Shown: positions 41,530 through 52,499 of the stretch, piece by piece
Layout of the letters: every line of letters starts with the position of its first letter
How positions within the stretch are numbered: the first letter of the stretch is position 1
Assembly (NCBI GenBank): GCA_034766995.1
Contig: CM068320.1
Location: forward strand, 22,336,812-22,400,811
Length of the DNA stretch: 64,000 bases
Direction: 5' to 3'
Source of the DNA: Acanthacorydalis orientalis
Lineage: Eukaryota > Arthropoda > Insecta > Megaloptera > Corydalidae
Notes under the pieces: generated by a model
Told to the model about the DNA's origin: nothing
The model's database searches: none
Seen by the model: only the letters and a program-made list of their open reading frames with translations
Made by a program: the position numbers and the translations under genes

Positions 41530-41983
41530 ATTAACTTCATTAAATTTCAAATTATTAATAAATGCCTTTATTATTACAGTATTTGAATTTAGATGGATTT
41601 TTGAAAACTGATTATAGATATTAATATTTAACTATTGATTAATTTCTGAAAAACATGAAAATATAATTAGATATGCAGTCGTAAAAATTGAAATATTATA
41701 ACATAATAATGTTACACATTTTACAAGGTATTAAAATAAAGCCAACAATATTGATCAAGAATGTTAATATATTATATATATAAAAATATTGAATTTAAAT
41801 TTTTAACACCCACTGGAATAATTTCAGGTCTGATGAAGTTATTTAATTTATTTTCTCCAGTTTTATTTTTCGATGACTGCAGTTCTAATTACATTTTTAT
41901 TATTTAGTCCCAAGTAAAATGTATATTAATGGTATGCTCGTAAGAAATATGCATGTTTTTACAATTAAATGATTATTTTTTCA

Positions 41984-42023
<40 letters not shown>

Positions 42024-42300
42024 TATACTTCCAATTAATTTATTTCACAATAAACTTATATTTAATTATGAAATATAGGGACTTAAAATAAAAAAAATAT
42101 TTTCATTATGAATTATAATTAAACGTTATTAATATAAGTCAGAATAGAAATATATTTTTTTATTTAATTCATATTTATTATATGTAATATAATCATGAAG
42201 GGCATAAATTAATAATTTAAAAATTAATTAATTTCTGTTTAAGAGATGAAAATTTGAATATACTATAAAATAAGCTCTATATATTAAATCATTCATTTTC
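40324..42300. other. AT-rich intergenic stretch
   Basis: No gene recognised. It has (TA)n near 40,517-40,571, 41,486-41,524 and 41,989-42,022. Confidence 0.65.
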
Positions 42301-42306
42301 TTTATT
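42301..42306 (-). promoter_or_regulatory. Candidate poly(A) signal of the tail-anchored gene
   Basis: AATAAA on the minus strand about 170 bases past the second stop codon of the gene above. Chance occurrence is likely in AT-rich DNA. Confidence 0.3.
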
Positions 42307-42474
42307 ATAAAAATAAATATATAATTAAAATAAATCAATGAAAACGTAACTCGAATTCAAAGTCGTGGAAAAATTCATAAGTTGATAAGCTCAATTAAGT
42401 TTTTCTACACTCATATGCCAATTCAATTTACGAATAGAACACATGAAGTTTTGAAATTGTCCCTTTAAATTGTA

Positions 42475-42636
42475 TCATATAATTCCATCCTGGTCCCGGC
42501 GCTGACGAGGATGGAATAAACCTCGTCCTTTTCCCACCATCATGTCTGTACCATTTTCATCATCTACCATAAAAAATGGCAACGATTGAGGTGGTGGCAT
42601 AGGCGGCGATGGTTGCACTGGGGCCAGGAGCAATCC
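42475..42636 (-). other. In-frame coding-like extension past the TGA (53 codons)
   Basis: After the TGA at 42,639-42,637 the same frame stays open for 53 codons to a second TGA at 42,477-42,475. It reads from 'GLLLAPVQPSPPMPPPQ' through 'LPFFMVDDENGTDMMVGKG' to 'RQRRDQDGII'. The GC-rich, codon-like composition stops close to the second TGA, where the DNA becomes AT-rich again. Possible explanations are stop-codon readthrough, a CGA-to-TGA change or error at the first stop, or alternative splicing, since GTAAGG and GTGAGG lie just before and at the stop. The context is ACG TGA GGA, not the TGA-C context most often linked to readthrough. Confidence 0.5.
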
Positions 42637-43305
42637 TCACGTCCTTACAAACTTATACACAACCCCGAACACTAGTACGCTAACTAGCACAAGCACAAGA
42701 GCCGTTACTACTTTAGCAAACGCATTTAATCCACTTTCGTTTGGATCTAATGGTCGATTGCTTTGACTCTGTGTTGAACGTCTTCTCTTTCCTGCAAGTC
42801 CACGCGCTAAAGCGGGAAACGCTAGGCTCTGAGTAAATGTCAGCTTATGTAACGATTCACTTAATGAGTATGGACCGACACTACCTCTGGCTGCTGCCCT
42901 CAATAAAGCGTATTCTAAGTCGAGAGCATCAAAAAGTGAATAGCGCGCTGTCATTGTAGAACTTCTTCTTCGATGGTCGCAAGGATCACTCGCTCTCGAT
43001 CCGATTGCAGCGACAGCAGCTGCGACAGACGTTAATGATGACGTCGTACTTGAAGATCCCGAGAGACCGAGACCTGTATGAAAATCAGACACATCCTCCA
43101 TGGACGTATGGTCTGGTGAAGGCGATAATGGTGCACGCAATAATCGCGCATGGTCCGGATGTAGAAGACCACTACTTGGTCTTCGAACGCAAGAAGTAGG
43201 GGAAGCGCAGCTAGGACGCCTAACGCCCATCATTGGAGATGTACATGAACTAGGTGCTGGAATAGTCCCAGGTATACAATGCACAGCACCTGGAGATGGC
43301 GATGC
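42637..43305 (-). CDS. Last exon of an unidentified tail-anchored protein
   Basis: I do not recognise the protein family. The exon starts after 'ttttataaaattttag' (AG at 43,307-43,306) in phase 0 and reads 222 codons to a TGA at 42,639-42,637. The first part is rich in Ser, Pro and Arg ('RRPSCASPTSCVRRPSSG'), followed by a more ordered stretch ('SLFDALDLEYALLRAAARG', 'SLSESLHKLTFTQSLAFPAL') and a basic patch 'GKRRRS'. It ends in one strongly hydrophobic segment (about 20 residues, 'TALVLVLVSVLVFGVVY') and then 'KFVRT'. That architecture fits a C-terminal single-pass (tail) anchor with the bulk of the protein in the cytosol. Base composition is much richer in GC than the flanks, which supports real coding. 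It joins in frame to the exon at 44,109-44,498. The frame continues past the stop (next entry). Confidence 0.8.
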   Translation of the reverse strand, partial: ASPSPGAVHCIPGTIPAPSSCTSPMMGVRRPSCASPTSCVRRPSSGLLHPDHARLLRAPLSPSPDHTSMEDVSDFHTGLGLSGSSSTTSSLTSVAAAVAAIGSRASDPCDHRRRSSTMTARYSLFDALDLEYALLRAAARGSVGPYSLSESLHKLTFTQSLAFPALARGLAGKRRRSTQSQSNRPLDPNESGLNAFAKVVTALVLVLVSVLVFGVVYKFVRT

Positions 43306-44108
43306 CTAAAATTTTATAAAAATCAAATGCATGGTGTTTATTATAACACATTCTAAAAATAATATTGAATTAATTTATATTGTATTTCTGTTGAACATGC
43401 TGCTGATAGTCATTTTCTTATATACATGTTATTGTTAATATCATTGGTTGTTTCAAACATGTTTGAAATACTTTTATTTCTTAAAAGAATTTTATAATTA
43501 ATATATATTTTATTACTAAAATAATATTTTAGTATTAAAAAATATAAGTAAGATCTAAATCTAGATAAATTCAAATATTTATTCTTTATTTTTAACTAAA
43601 TATTAAACCGATGATATTATTCCACAACAAATCCAATATATTTTTTATTAATAAGTGGAATTTGAAGTGATTTAAAATAAAAATAATCTTATAAAAATAA
43701 CAGAAAAGTTTTATACACGTTAGAAAAAATACAAAATAAAATAGATACAATTAAAAAGACCTAAGTATATAACTGTTTCTTTAATAACTCTTATTTGAAT
43801 AAAAATATTATTCTCTTTACATAAACTTTTTTCTTTTTACCTTATAATTTCAAATATGATTTTATAATACAAAGGAGATATGTGTTTTTTTTTTCATAAA
43901 TATAAATCAATAATCGTGGAAATGTTTCAAATAAAACTGAATATCCTTTTATATTAACCAATGTCTGAAATGTTTTAAAACAAACTTTAATAATTTAATT
44001 TTTCTGATTTAACAAGGCAATAAAATTATTCTAAGAGAACAGTCAATGAACATAACTGATAACTAAATAAAATAACACTTTATATTATTAAAAAAAAATA
44101 CTTCTTAC
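43306..44108 (-). other. Intron of the tail-anchored gene, 803 bp
   Basis: Minus-strand boundaries are CAA|GTAAGA (donor, 44,109/44,108) and ATTTTAG|GCA (acceptor, 43,306/43,305). Phase is 0 on both sides. The interior is AT-rich with stops in all frames. Confidence 0.8.
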
Positions 44109-44498
44109 TTGAATGGAGTCAATTCCAGAATCATTCAAATGAGGTGTATCACAACATGAACTAGGAGTTTGGGCATCTTCAGCGCATGAAGGAAATACAA
44201 AACTCTGACCGTCAGCTTCTCCTCGTGGCGAATCTTGGCTCGGCCATACTTGGAGTAAAGGTAAAGAACATGCTGGCGGTCCACTAACTTTTTTTGCAGG
44301 TGATATGGATGTGGCTCCTAATGCTGTAGCTTCATCATTTCCATTGACGCCGTTTCCGTTCCCTCCACCGCCTGTTTCGGCGTCGGCGCCATCTCCGTTG
44401 CCACCGAGCCCTGTTTCGCAAGCGGATGATGACGTGCTGCTGTTGGTAGAGCGCACAGTCATCCAGAACCTCTTCAGGCCCAGCTCTTTGAGTGGCTT
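44109..44498 (-). CDS. Penultimate exon of the tail-anchored gene
   Basis: It begins after 'tctaatttcag' (AG at 44,500-44,499) and encodes 130 codons: 'KPLKELGLKRFWMTVRSTN', then a Ser/Thr run, a Gly/Asn/Asp-rich low-complexity segment ('GGGGNGNGVNGNDE'), 'SPAKKVSGPPACSLPLLQVW' and the end 'LNDSGIDSIQ'. The donor GTAAGA follows directly in phase 0. The DSGIDS hexamer fits the DSGxxS phosphodegron recognised by beta-TrCP/Slimb ubiquitin ligases, known from beta-catenin and I-kappa-B; its use here is inference. The ATG at 44,462 is probably internal, because the frame extends up to the splice acceptor. Upstream exons were not found in the window. Confidence 0.75.
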
Positions 44499-44689
44499 CT
44501 GAAATTAGATAATGAATTTATATTCATATATTAAAGAATTGTTGGTTTTAATATATATTAAAATCGATTTAAAATTTTTCTCACATCTTATAAAAGTAAT
44601 TGATTTGTATAAAACTTAATTTATTTATATTAAAATATAATTTACTTAAAATTTTCAATAATTATTGTTGGGTGTTTCAATCATTTCTA
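44499..44689. other. AT-rich, probably intronic
   Basis: Directly upstream of the exon acceptor on the minus strand. Nothing else recognised. Confidence 0.5.
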
Positions 44690-44757
44690 ACATTAAGAGC
44701 ATCTCTTTTAAATCGTAACAATAAATGTAGCTTCTACATAAAATATAAATTGTTTAC

Positions 44758-44805
<48 letters not shown>

Positions 44806-44873
44806 GTAAACAATTTATATTTTATGTAGAAGCTACATTTATTGTTACGATTTAAAAGAGATGCTCTTAATGT
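44690..44873. repeat. 184-bp perfect palindrome with a (TA)n core
   Basis: The left arm from 44,691 ('cattaagagcatctctttta' onward, including 'gtagcttctac') is repeated as an exact reverse complement ending at 44,872. The arms are about 72 bases with no mismatch, separated only by (TA)n at about 44,760-44,803. Arm sequence is unrelated to the other elements here. It could be a recent palindromic duplication, a snap-back artefact, or a fold-back element. Confidence 0.95.
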
Positions 44874-45222
44874 ATATAATATAAAAATTATAGAAAATAT
44901 GTACTAGTGGCAGTTATTTGTTAAAAGTAGTAATGAAGATTTATTTACTATTTATGATATGAAAGTATTGTTTTTGATTTTTTTAGTACAGAATGCTAAA
45001 AAATCATATTGCGTATTAAATTATCGTTGTGATTACACAAATATCTAATAATGCACTTTGTAATAATGTAACTTCTAATAGTGTATGTTTAGTGCGTAAA
45101 ATCAATATTTTTTTAATAGTACAGTGTCTCACTTTTAGATAAAATAATGATAAGAAATAAAGATTTTTTTAAAAATAAATTTTCACACGAAAAAACATAT
45201 TATTCATTTTTTTTTGTAATTT

Positions 45223-45290
<68 letters not shown>

Positions 45291-45475
45291 CAAAATATAA
45301 AAGCAAATCAATTGACTAACAACGTCTTATATAATTTACATTCAAAGTATTTTTGATGGAAATATAAGTTTCATTGAAATATTATTAAATCTGTAAAGAA
45401 ATTATAAAAAAGATACATTTTATATTGATAATTTAAAATTAAATTCGTACTGAATTTTTATAAGACAAATTTTTA

Positions 45476-45537
<62 letters not shown>

Positions 45538-46147
45538 TATATCTGTTCAGAAAACATGTATTTTTATTTTTATTCCATACATCCATTATTAAAGAAAATG
45601 TATCTCATTTTAGTTGATGAGAGCAAGATGTTTTTCTTATTTTATATTATTTCAAGTCACAGAACTAATGGGCTGTTTTTAAAAAGAAAATCGTTCTTCA
45701 ATTCAGTGAAATACAAATATTTCATCTAAATTTATAACCATTGAGAGTAAATTTATATTCTTTACAAATAAGTAGGTCAAGTTCATTTTTGACAGAATCG
45801 ATGCCCAGCTTCAATTTATTCCTATTATGATGTGGTTAGTATATTTATAGTGGATGTAGTTACATTAGCGAAGATTTCAAATATACATTTCGTTCAACAT
45901 AAGTGGATGGAATCGCAGTTCGCTCGATGAGTTGTATAAATGATATTTTACCATTTAAATATGAGTTCTAACTGCCATCGAATAGATAGGCCAAAAACAT
46001 GTTATTTATATTTCCCGCAAAATATTTGTGCAATGTATTTATATACAAGCGCCGAAAGTGATATTTAATCTGAAAAAATTGAAAATTATTAACGAAATAA
46101 CTTAATTTTTCTTTGGTATTGTTTTTATGTCTGGTTTTTATATACAC

Positions 46148-46194
<47 letters not shown>

Positions 46195-46207
46195 TATATA
46201 TATGTGT
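44874..46207. other. AT-rich stretch, probably intron or intergenic
   Basis: It contains (TA)n at 45,225-45,286, 45,484-45,535 and 46,149-46,214. No coding region recognised. 45,780-46,080 is slightly less AT-rich without a clear frame. Confidence 0.6.
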
Positions 46208-46500
46208 GTGTGTGAATTTATTATATTTATTAGGTTATCGGGAGGGGTGGGGTTCCTGGGTTTTTTACTTTTCTTTTGGGTTTTTTCTTACGACGGATAT
46301 CCAGGCTTTTTGAAACTTTTCCTGGATTTGAGCACGATTAGCGCCATCGCCTACTGAGCCATAAGCTGATCTTTCAACATATGCCGACTCTGGCTGTTGT
46401 CGGGGCACTTTCTGCCCCTAGGAACGTCCACCAAACAGCTTAAAAAATTTCTTTTTTACCATAGGCTGATCAGGAACACCGTTAATTCGTGCAAAAAAAA
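46208..46500 (-). pseudogene. Degenerate coding relic of unknown family
   Basis: A GC-richer island in AT-rich DNA. One minus-strand frame reads 'FFFARINGVPDQPMVKKKFF', 'KLFGGRS', a TAG at about 46,426, then 'GQKVPRQQPESAYVERSAY', 'GSVGDGANRAQIQEKFQKAW' and 'ISVVRKNPKEK' to a TAA, about 90 codons with a single internal stop. The composition looks like real protein. I do not recognise the family. It could be a processed pseudogene, a gag-like transposon fragment, or an exon with one error. A possible acceptor (tgatcag) precedes 'PMVKKK'. It lies 1.7 kb upstream of the tail-anchored gene on the same strand, with no evidence that it belongs to it. Confidence 0.4.
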
Positions 46501-46504
46501 ATTC

Positions 46505-47896
46505 GTGTGTATAGAGGTATACATGGAATTACTTTTTTTTGCTTTACATTAACGCCAATGTTAAAAAAATTGAAAAAATAGTGCTTTATCGTTGTATAAG
46601 GCTCATTATTGAAATTCTTTGTAATTTTTAAGTTTTAGTATTTTTCAGGAATAGACGGTAAAATAATTGTAAAATCATTTAGTTGTATGTAAAAATATGC
46701 AAACAGATATAATTGAAACAGTTGGCGAATTTTAAAGAAATCATAACAAATAAAGGAAGTTTCCAATTTAAAACCATTTTTTTTTAATTTCTTACTTTTT
46801 GTCCTCAATGTAGTGTTCTTTTCAAATCACAAATTATTCAGTTTTCAAATACTTGTTCGTTATAAAGTTTTGTTTTCGATATTTCCTTTTCCAAATAAAT
46901 AGTTTTATGAGAAATTCTCCATGAAAATTACATATTTATCCATATCTATCTATTTATCTACCTATCTTTAATACTTTTTAAGCTGTAAATGATTTTAATT
47001 AAACATTTTTGTAATTATATATATATTTACATTTTAGAATTTTATTTCTAAGTAACTGACTGTTTATTAATGAACTGTAAAAATATTAAATAATAAATTA
47101 TTAATCAAATAATACATTTAATGTATTGAAAGTAAATATCATAAAGCGTAATACTTTGTATGAATAATTAATCTGTTTGATTTCATTAGTATCATCATAC
47201 CATTTCACTGTCGCTGAAAACAAAATTGTCAAATGAAATGTCAATGTGTTTATAATTTATTAATATTTTTCGCTTTTGGACAATAAAATGTACAGCAAAA
47301 CAATACATATTAAAAATGACTATAAAAGAAGCTTGCTATAGATTACTCATAATTATGTATAGAAATATAAGTACCATATATTTGACACAGAAATGCTCTT
47401 TACTGGGTGGTGCTGTATTTTATACAGATATTTGGTTTCATGTATACCAAAAATACAGATCGCATTCGTTGAAAAGGGCATATAAATAAAATATACATTT
47501 TCAAAACGATATTTATAACAACTGGTAGTTAACTAACAATTCATTGAGATTAATTACTTTCTTAAGGATGATTTTAATACAATTTTAAGATTATACCAAC
47601 ATTCAATGAAAGAAAGTAATGAATGTTATACACCTGTTGATAGTGTAAACTCAGAAAACTGGTTATCTCTTTGTTTGAATGATTTTTGTTAGATTCTCAA
47701 ACGTTTTTTAAAGAAATTAATTTAATGATATTTTTAATTCATTAATTCTATCGAAGTTTTCCGGAAATATTAATAATTCGTTTTGTTTCATTTCTTTAGT
47801 ATAAAAGAAAAGAATTCAAGGCAAAACTATTCATCAGACAAAAATACCTTCTTAAATATATTTTCCTTCTTTTCCTTACACACACACACACACATT

Positions 47897-47951
<55 letters not shown>

Positions 47952-48094
47952 GAAATATTTTTTTATATTAATGTGATAATGTTTTATACGATTGCAAGGT
48001 AAATAAAAAATTAGTTTAAAGTAAAAATCAGTCATGCATCAGTATACTTGTCGTGCATGCATGTTAAGTGGTTAAATGAAACTCATTTATCTAT

Positions 48095-48174
<80 letters not shown>

Positions 48175-48445
48175 AACATTTTCAGTAAAGTTATAAAATT
48201 TGATTTTCGATTGTGTGACGTGCTGTGTATTCTAATTAAGCTATAGATACTATCATATCAATAAACTTGAATTACTCAATTTTAATAATTTTATAACATC
48301 AATTAATAGTTTTGTATTTAATTATGCTAATGTATTGTATTCTAACGTTACATGTGAAACGTTTATTTCATGTTATCTCCTTTTTTCTATATAATCGGAT
48401 CATTTCTGATCTAACTTTCTCTCTCTATAAATATATATATATATA
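46505..48445. other. AT-rich stretch
   Basis: No gene recognised. It has compound (CA)n/(TA)n at 47,878-47,949 and (TA)n at 48,097-48,174. 47,420-47,480 holds a small CTGTAT/ATACAG hairpin. Confidence 0.6.
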
Positions 48446-48447
48446 TA

Positions 48448-49249
48448 TGGGTCGTTTGATAAGTATGGTAAAAAAGCAATTTAAACACCGTTCTTTGAAA
48501 AAATAGATTTCTAGAGTCTCCTTTGAGGGCTATACACTGGGTCCAGCGAGTCTGCAAAATATGCATTGACGTCGACGATGATATCTTCATTTGACGAAAA
48601 TTTCTTCTCACTGAATCAAATTTTCAAGCTTGGGAACAGGAAGAAGTCCCACGAGGCCAAATCCAGAGAATAAGGTGGATGGTGAATCAATTCGATGCCA
48701 AATTCGTGCAATTTTATCATTGTGACCGTTGATTTTTTGAACGGTGCATTGTCCTGGGGGAAGAGCACTTTTTTGCGCGAATTTTGGCCTTTTTTTACAG
48801 ATCTTTTTTCAAATAGTCCGATAATGTTGCATAATATGCTCGTTTCATCGTTTTTGCCTTCGTTAAGTAGTCGATTATGATGATTCCTTGGGAATATCAA
48901 AAAATAGTAGCCATCACCTGCCCAATCGACAAAGCGGTCTTCGCCTTTTTCGGTGCACTTTTACCAGTCAATGTCCACTGCTTTGATTACTGCTTCGATT
49001 TATATGTATAGTGGGAATCCATGTTTCATTCATGATGAGTCGACGCAAAAAGATCTGCTCGTTTTTTTCCATTTTTGAGGCAACTGCTTCAATTCTCGCT
49101 TCAAACATCTGTAGAACGTGAACAACTCGTCGCTTCTGACTAAAATTTCACTTATGCTCGTTTGAAAAGTAACACTTAATAGCCGTGAAATTATCAAATG
49201 AATGGTGGCACCATATTAGAAAAATTTACCAAACTTATCAAACGACTCA
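48448..49249 (-). mobile_element. Decayed mariner element, 802 bp, intact termini
   Basis: The terminal inverted repeats 'tgggtcgtttgataagt' (left) and 'tgagtcgtttgataagt' (right, reverse complement) both continue with a 'tggtaaa'-like stretch and are flanked by TA (48,446-48,447 and 49,250-49,251). The interior carries a broken minus-strand mariner transposase. At about 800 bp it is shorter than the usual 1.3 kb, so an N-terminal segment is missing. The left terminus sits directly against a (TA)n array, and another lies just past the right one. Confidence 0.9.
48616..49060 (-). pseudogene. Mariner transposase, catalytic region, inactivated
   Basis: A cut-and-paste transposase of the D,D34D mariner class. 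The longest open piece (48,900-48,616) contains 'DNAPFKKSTVTMIKLHEFG' followed by 'HHPPYSLDLASWDFFLF'. There are exactly 34 residues between the Asp of DNA and the Asp of WDFF, the diagnostic mariner spacing. Further upstream in shifted frames are 'LRRLIMNETWIPT', the counterpart of the first catalytic block, and 'SAPKKAKT'. In the first block the expected GDETW reads MNETW, so the first catalytic Asp is Asn. Stops and frame changes interrupt the rest. It should be inactive. Confidence 0.85.
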
Positions 49250-49251
49250 TA

Positions 49252-49495
49252 CTTATTTATATATATATATATATATATATGAATGTGTGTGTATTTAAAG
49301 AATAATGTTTAATGAAAATAATTACTATTTTCTATGCTGATTGTATACATAATTTATTACATGAAAGTGTTTTTTTAAATTAATAAAAAATAATTTGAAT
49401 GTCCTATTAGCATAAGTTACTTAAAAAGGCATAAAAAAGTGAAGGGTGTGAATATAATAAAAATAAACAGTGAAAAATATAAATACATATTTATG

Positions 49496-49526
<31 letters not shown>

Positions 49527-49775
49527 ACATATGTTTTAAAAATATATTATCAGCACATATGTTAATCATTTCTATACAATAAAACGGACGTACGGAAAGA
49601 ACCTGGTAATTATTTCTGTTTTCGACGAGCGTTTAAATCTTGAACAGCCGTTCATTCATTTCAAAAACAATTACGAAAATGAAACTTGTGCATGGGTAGT
49701 ACATAGACGCGACTGAATCTACGATCAATAAATATTTTACATTGCGTTCACCGTCAATCATGACCAGCTACAATG
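49252..49775. other. AT-rich stretch between the mariner and a candidate exon
   Basis: (TA)n at 49,257-49,281 and 49,495-49,523. 49,580-49,770 is less AT-rich with several CpGs but no frame I can defend. Confidence 0.5.
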
Positions 49776-50030
49776 TTATCGCAGTAAATGATTGCATGAC
49801 ATGTCCATGGCAATGGTGGAAATGGTAGTGGGAGCGTCGTCGTCAGAGTCGTTCATGGTGGATGGATTGGGCTCGGCTCGGTGGCCGACACCTTGACACA
49901 TTTGTATGCTGGCGTGATAATATAATGAACACGGACCGTCGTCGACAGTCGAGTAGGATGGAGGCCATGCGTCGGAAGCAGCCACGAATACCATTACGAA
50001 ACACACCCTTATCGCGAGCGGTTCCTATAT
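49776..50030 (-). CDS. Candidate small coding exon, possibly secreted product
   Basis: A minus-strand frame opens after 'ctatatag' (possible acceptor) and reads 'EPLAIRVCFVMVFVAASDAW', 'PPSYSTVDDGPCSLYYH', 'ASIQMCQGVGHRAEPNPST', 'MNDSDDDAPTTISTIAMDM' and 'SCNHLLR' to a TAA at 49,776. GC content is about twice that of its surroundings. The hydrophobic 'VCFVMVFVAASDA' resembles a signal-peptide core with an A-x-A-like end, followed by a few Cys residues. There are no dibasic cleavage sites typical of neuropeptide precursors. I do not recognise the family. It could also be a decayed element or untranslated exon. Confidence 0.35.
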
Positions 50031-50049
50031 AGTTATCCTATTTTCATAA

Positions 50050-50534
50050 TGGTTACCAAATTCACATTAAGAACTGTATGCTATATACAAATGTATAATA
50101 ATGTATATATATATATATATATATTGTGTATATATATATATATACATACATACATACATACATACACACATACAGTATTCATATAAATACATGTTGAAAG
50201 CGTTACATTAAATTCAAAGTTTGAATTATTTATCTTTGGTTATTGAGTGTAAAATTCTGTAAATGAGTTAAATTGTTATCTTGTTCTTCTGGTAATCAAT
50301 AAATTCAAAATGAACTCAAGTGTTAACTGATAAGTTCAGAAGAACATAAAAGTTTAATATATTTCGATATATATATTTATTAAACGAACTATAACGTTTT
50401 CGTCATTTGTATTTTGTATGTATATATATATATATATATATATATAAATATATATACACATAAAAGTTTAATATATTTCGATATATATATTTATTAAACG
50501 AACTATAACGTTTTGAATATTTGTATTGTAAATG

Positions 50535-50575
<41 letters not shown>

Positions 50576-50642
50576 CAAGAAAAATACATTGTATGGAATA
50601 TAATTTTTTTCTACTTTTTGGTAAAGATAGTTTCACTTGTAG

Positions 50643-50683
<41 letters not shown>

Positions 50684-51420
50684 TACTATACACTGAGTCT
50701 GTAGGTTCATGTATATGCAGCTAGATAAAATCATTATCATCTGAGTCCATTAGGGTTTTTCCGAGATAAAAGTCTTAGTCAATCTCTTCTACTTTACTTG
50801 CTATACGCCTTTGTAGTCAATTTAATCCAGTTATTTTCTCGATATCATAATACTAACTGGGTTATTTTCCTTTACCACTTTTTCTTAATTAAAGGTATTA
50901 TTCTACTAGACTTTTTGCATTGTTATATTGTTTAATACCCGTACTTCAATTAATAATAATTTTATTCTTTTAATAAGGTATATAGGTTTTTTTTGTTATA
51001 CACACATTTACACACATACACACACGCATATATATATGTATTTATATATGTACTTATATATGTATATATATATATGTGTGTGTAATGTAGGATTTTGATA
51101 TATTATTATTTATTATTTTCGATTATCGCTTATACGCATTTCGATAGTGAGGCTATCATCCTCATAGCGCCAAGCTACCGAAAAATACACACCAAATATT
51201 TTATAAAAAAATATTAATGTGGTTTGTGGGGCGAAAAAAAATTCATTTGTGAAAGTGAATTTAGCGATAGTCAGAACTCTTTTTATACGAATATGAATAA
51301 AATACTTAAAACTATTAATAATTTATTAATTACAGCACTGCGATATTTAACTGAAGTATTGTTTTAATTTTCTATTTTAAATAAATATGACATAGTATAT
51401 ATATAATATATCTGGATAGA
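50050..51420. other. AT-rich stretch with microsatellites and a local duplication
   Basis: (TA)n or compound arrays near 50,103-50,175, 50,421-50,450, 50,534-50,575, 50,645-50,681 and 51,027-51,083. 50,700-50,930 and 51,110-51,300 show no defensible gene. Confidence 0.6.
50344..50514 (+). repeat. Two 57-bp direct repeats, 114-bp period
   Basis: A 57-base block beginning 'acataaaagtttaatatatt' occurs at 50,344-50,400 and again at 50,458-50,514 without mismatch. Each copy is followed by related sequence and a (TA)n tract, so block plus microsatellite were duplicated together. Confidence 0.9.
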
Positions 51421-51454
51421 TAATGTAGAAAAGGACGCAGTGGAACTGTTGTAA

Positions 51455-51560
51455 GGAACTGGAGAAGGACTGATAGGCAGAGAGATGTCTGGAGGCAGAA
51501 AATTGAGTAGGCCAAGGCTCGATTATTTGGGCTGTAGCGCCATCGAAGAAGAAGAAGATA
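51455..51560 (+). mobile_element. Non-LTR retrotransposon 3' scrap
   Basis: One frame reads 'NWRRTDRQRDVWRQKIE', a stop, then 'AKARLFGL', a stop and a (GAA)n run at 51,545-51,558. The 'DR..W...IE.AK.RLGL' pattern followed by a short simple repeat is what I recognise as the end of ORF2 in some insect non-LTR elements. Only about 35 codons remain, so the clade cannot be named. Confidence 0.45.
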
Positions 51561-51806
51561 TAAAATATATATCATATTTGGGAATGAAAGTAAAATGGAA
51601 AAACCTATATTATCTTCACTTTAATGATAACGTGTTTCAATTAATTGAAGTTATTTTAATTAATATTGATGCTATTAGACATACCGTCACATATATACAA
51701 ATGTTTATTAAGGAACGTAATAATATTATTGTAAATTTGGAGCATATATATGTGTGTGTATATATATATATATATGTATATAAACATATATATATATATG
51801 TATATA

Positions 51807-51845
<39 letters not shown>

Positions 51846-51959
51846 GGAAATAAGGAAGAAAATTACATTTTTTTTAAGTCATAAACGAATAACAAAGAGC
51901 TCACAAACTGACTCATTAAATTTATATTATTCTTTCATGTTTGTCATTTCTTGTGATCC

Positions 51960-51998
<39 letters not shown>

Positions 51999-52499
51999 AG
52001 TTTTGTCAATAATATATTTTAAATGTCATGACTCATTTTCTATTTAGTTCAATATACCTGTATTTCGTATTTTGCAATCGCGAAAATCATTTCTATCGTT
52101 CTTTATAACAAATTAACGTTTAGTTTACTTTGTTGATGGTATTTTGTAAGTGCTTATTTTACATTTTCGTTAATTGCTCAGCTTGCGCAGGTGTTACTTT
52201 GCAAGAGGATATTTTAGAACTTAATGTTACGAAACTTTAGGGAGTTGTTTCAAGTTGATTAAATTTGCACAGAGATTATGTTAGAAGTAAAGTTCAAAAC
52301 TGTATTAAATTAAGACTACAATAATAAATTATCCAAAAAGTTGTTGTTTATATGTTTCAGTTACTAAAACACACGGATTTTTTTTTATAGATCGTTTTTT
52401 ATTTATAAATAACAGAAAGAACAAAAAATATAAGTGTAACTATACGCTCACACAAACACAAACACACACATATATGTATATATATATATATATATATAT

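Noticed and set aside
43005..43309. Plus-strand frames opposite the tail-anchored exon
   Set aside because: Shadow frames of a GC-rich minus-strand exon with good splice sites.
51372..51575. 67-codon minus-strand frame
   Set aside because: It is antisense to the non-LTR scrap and the GAA repeat.
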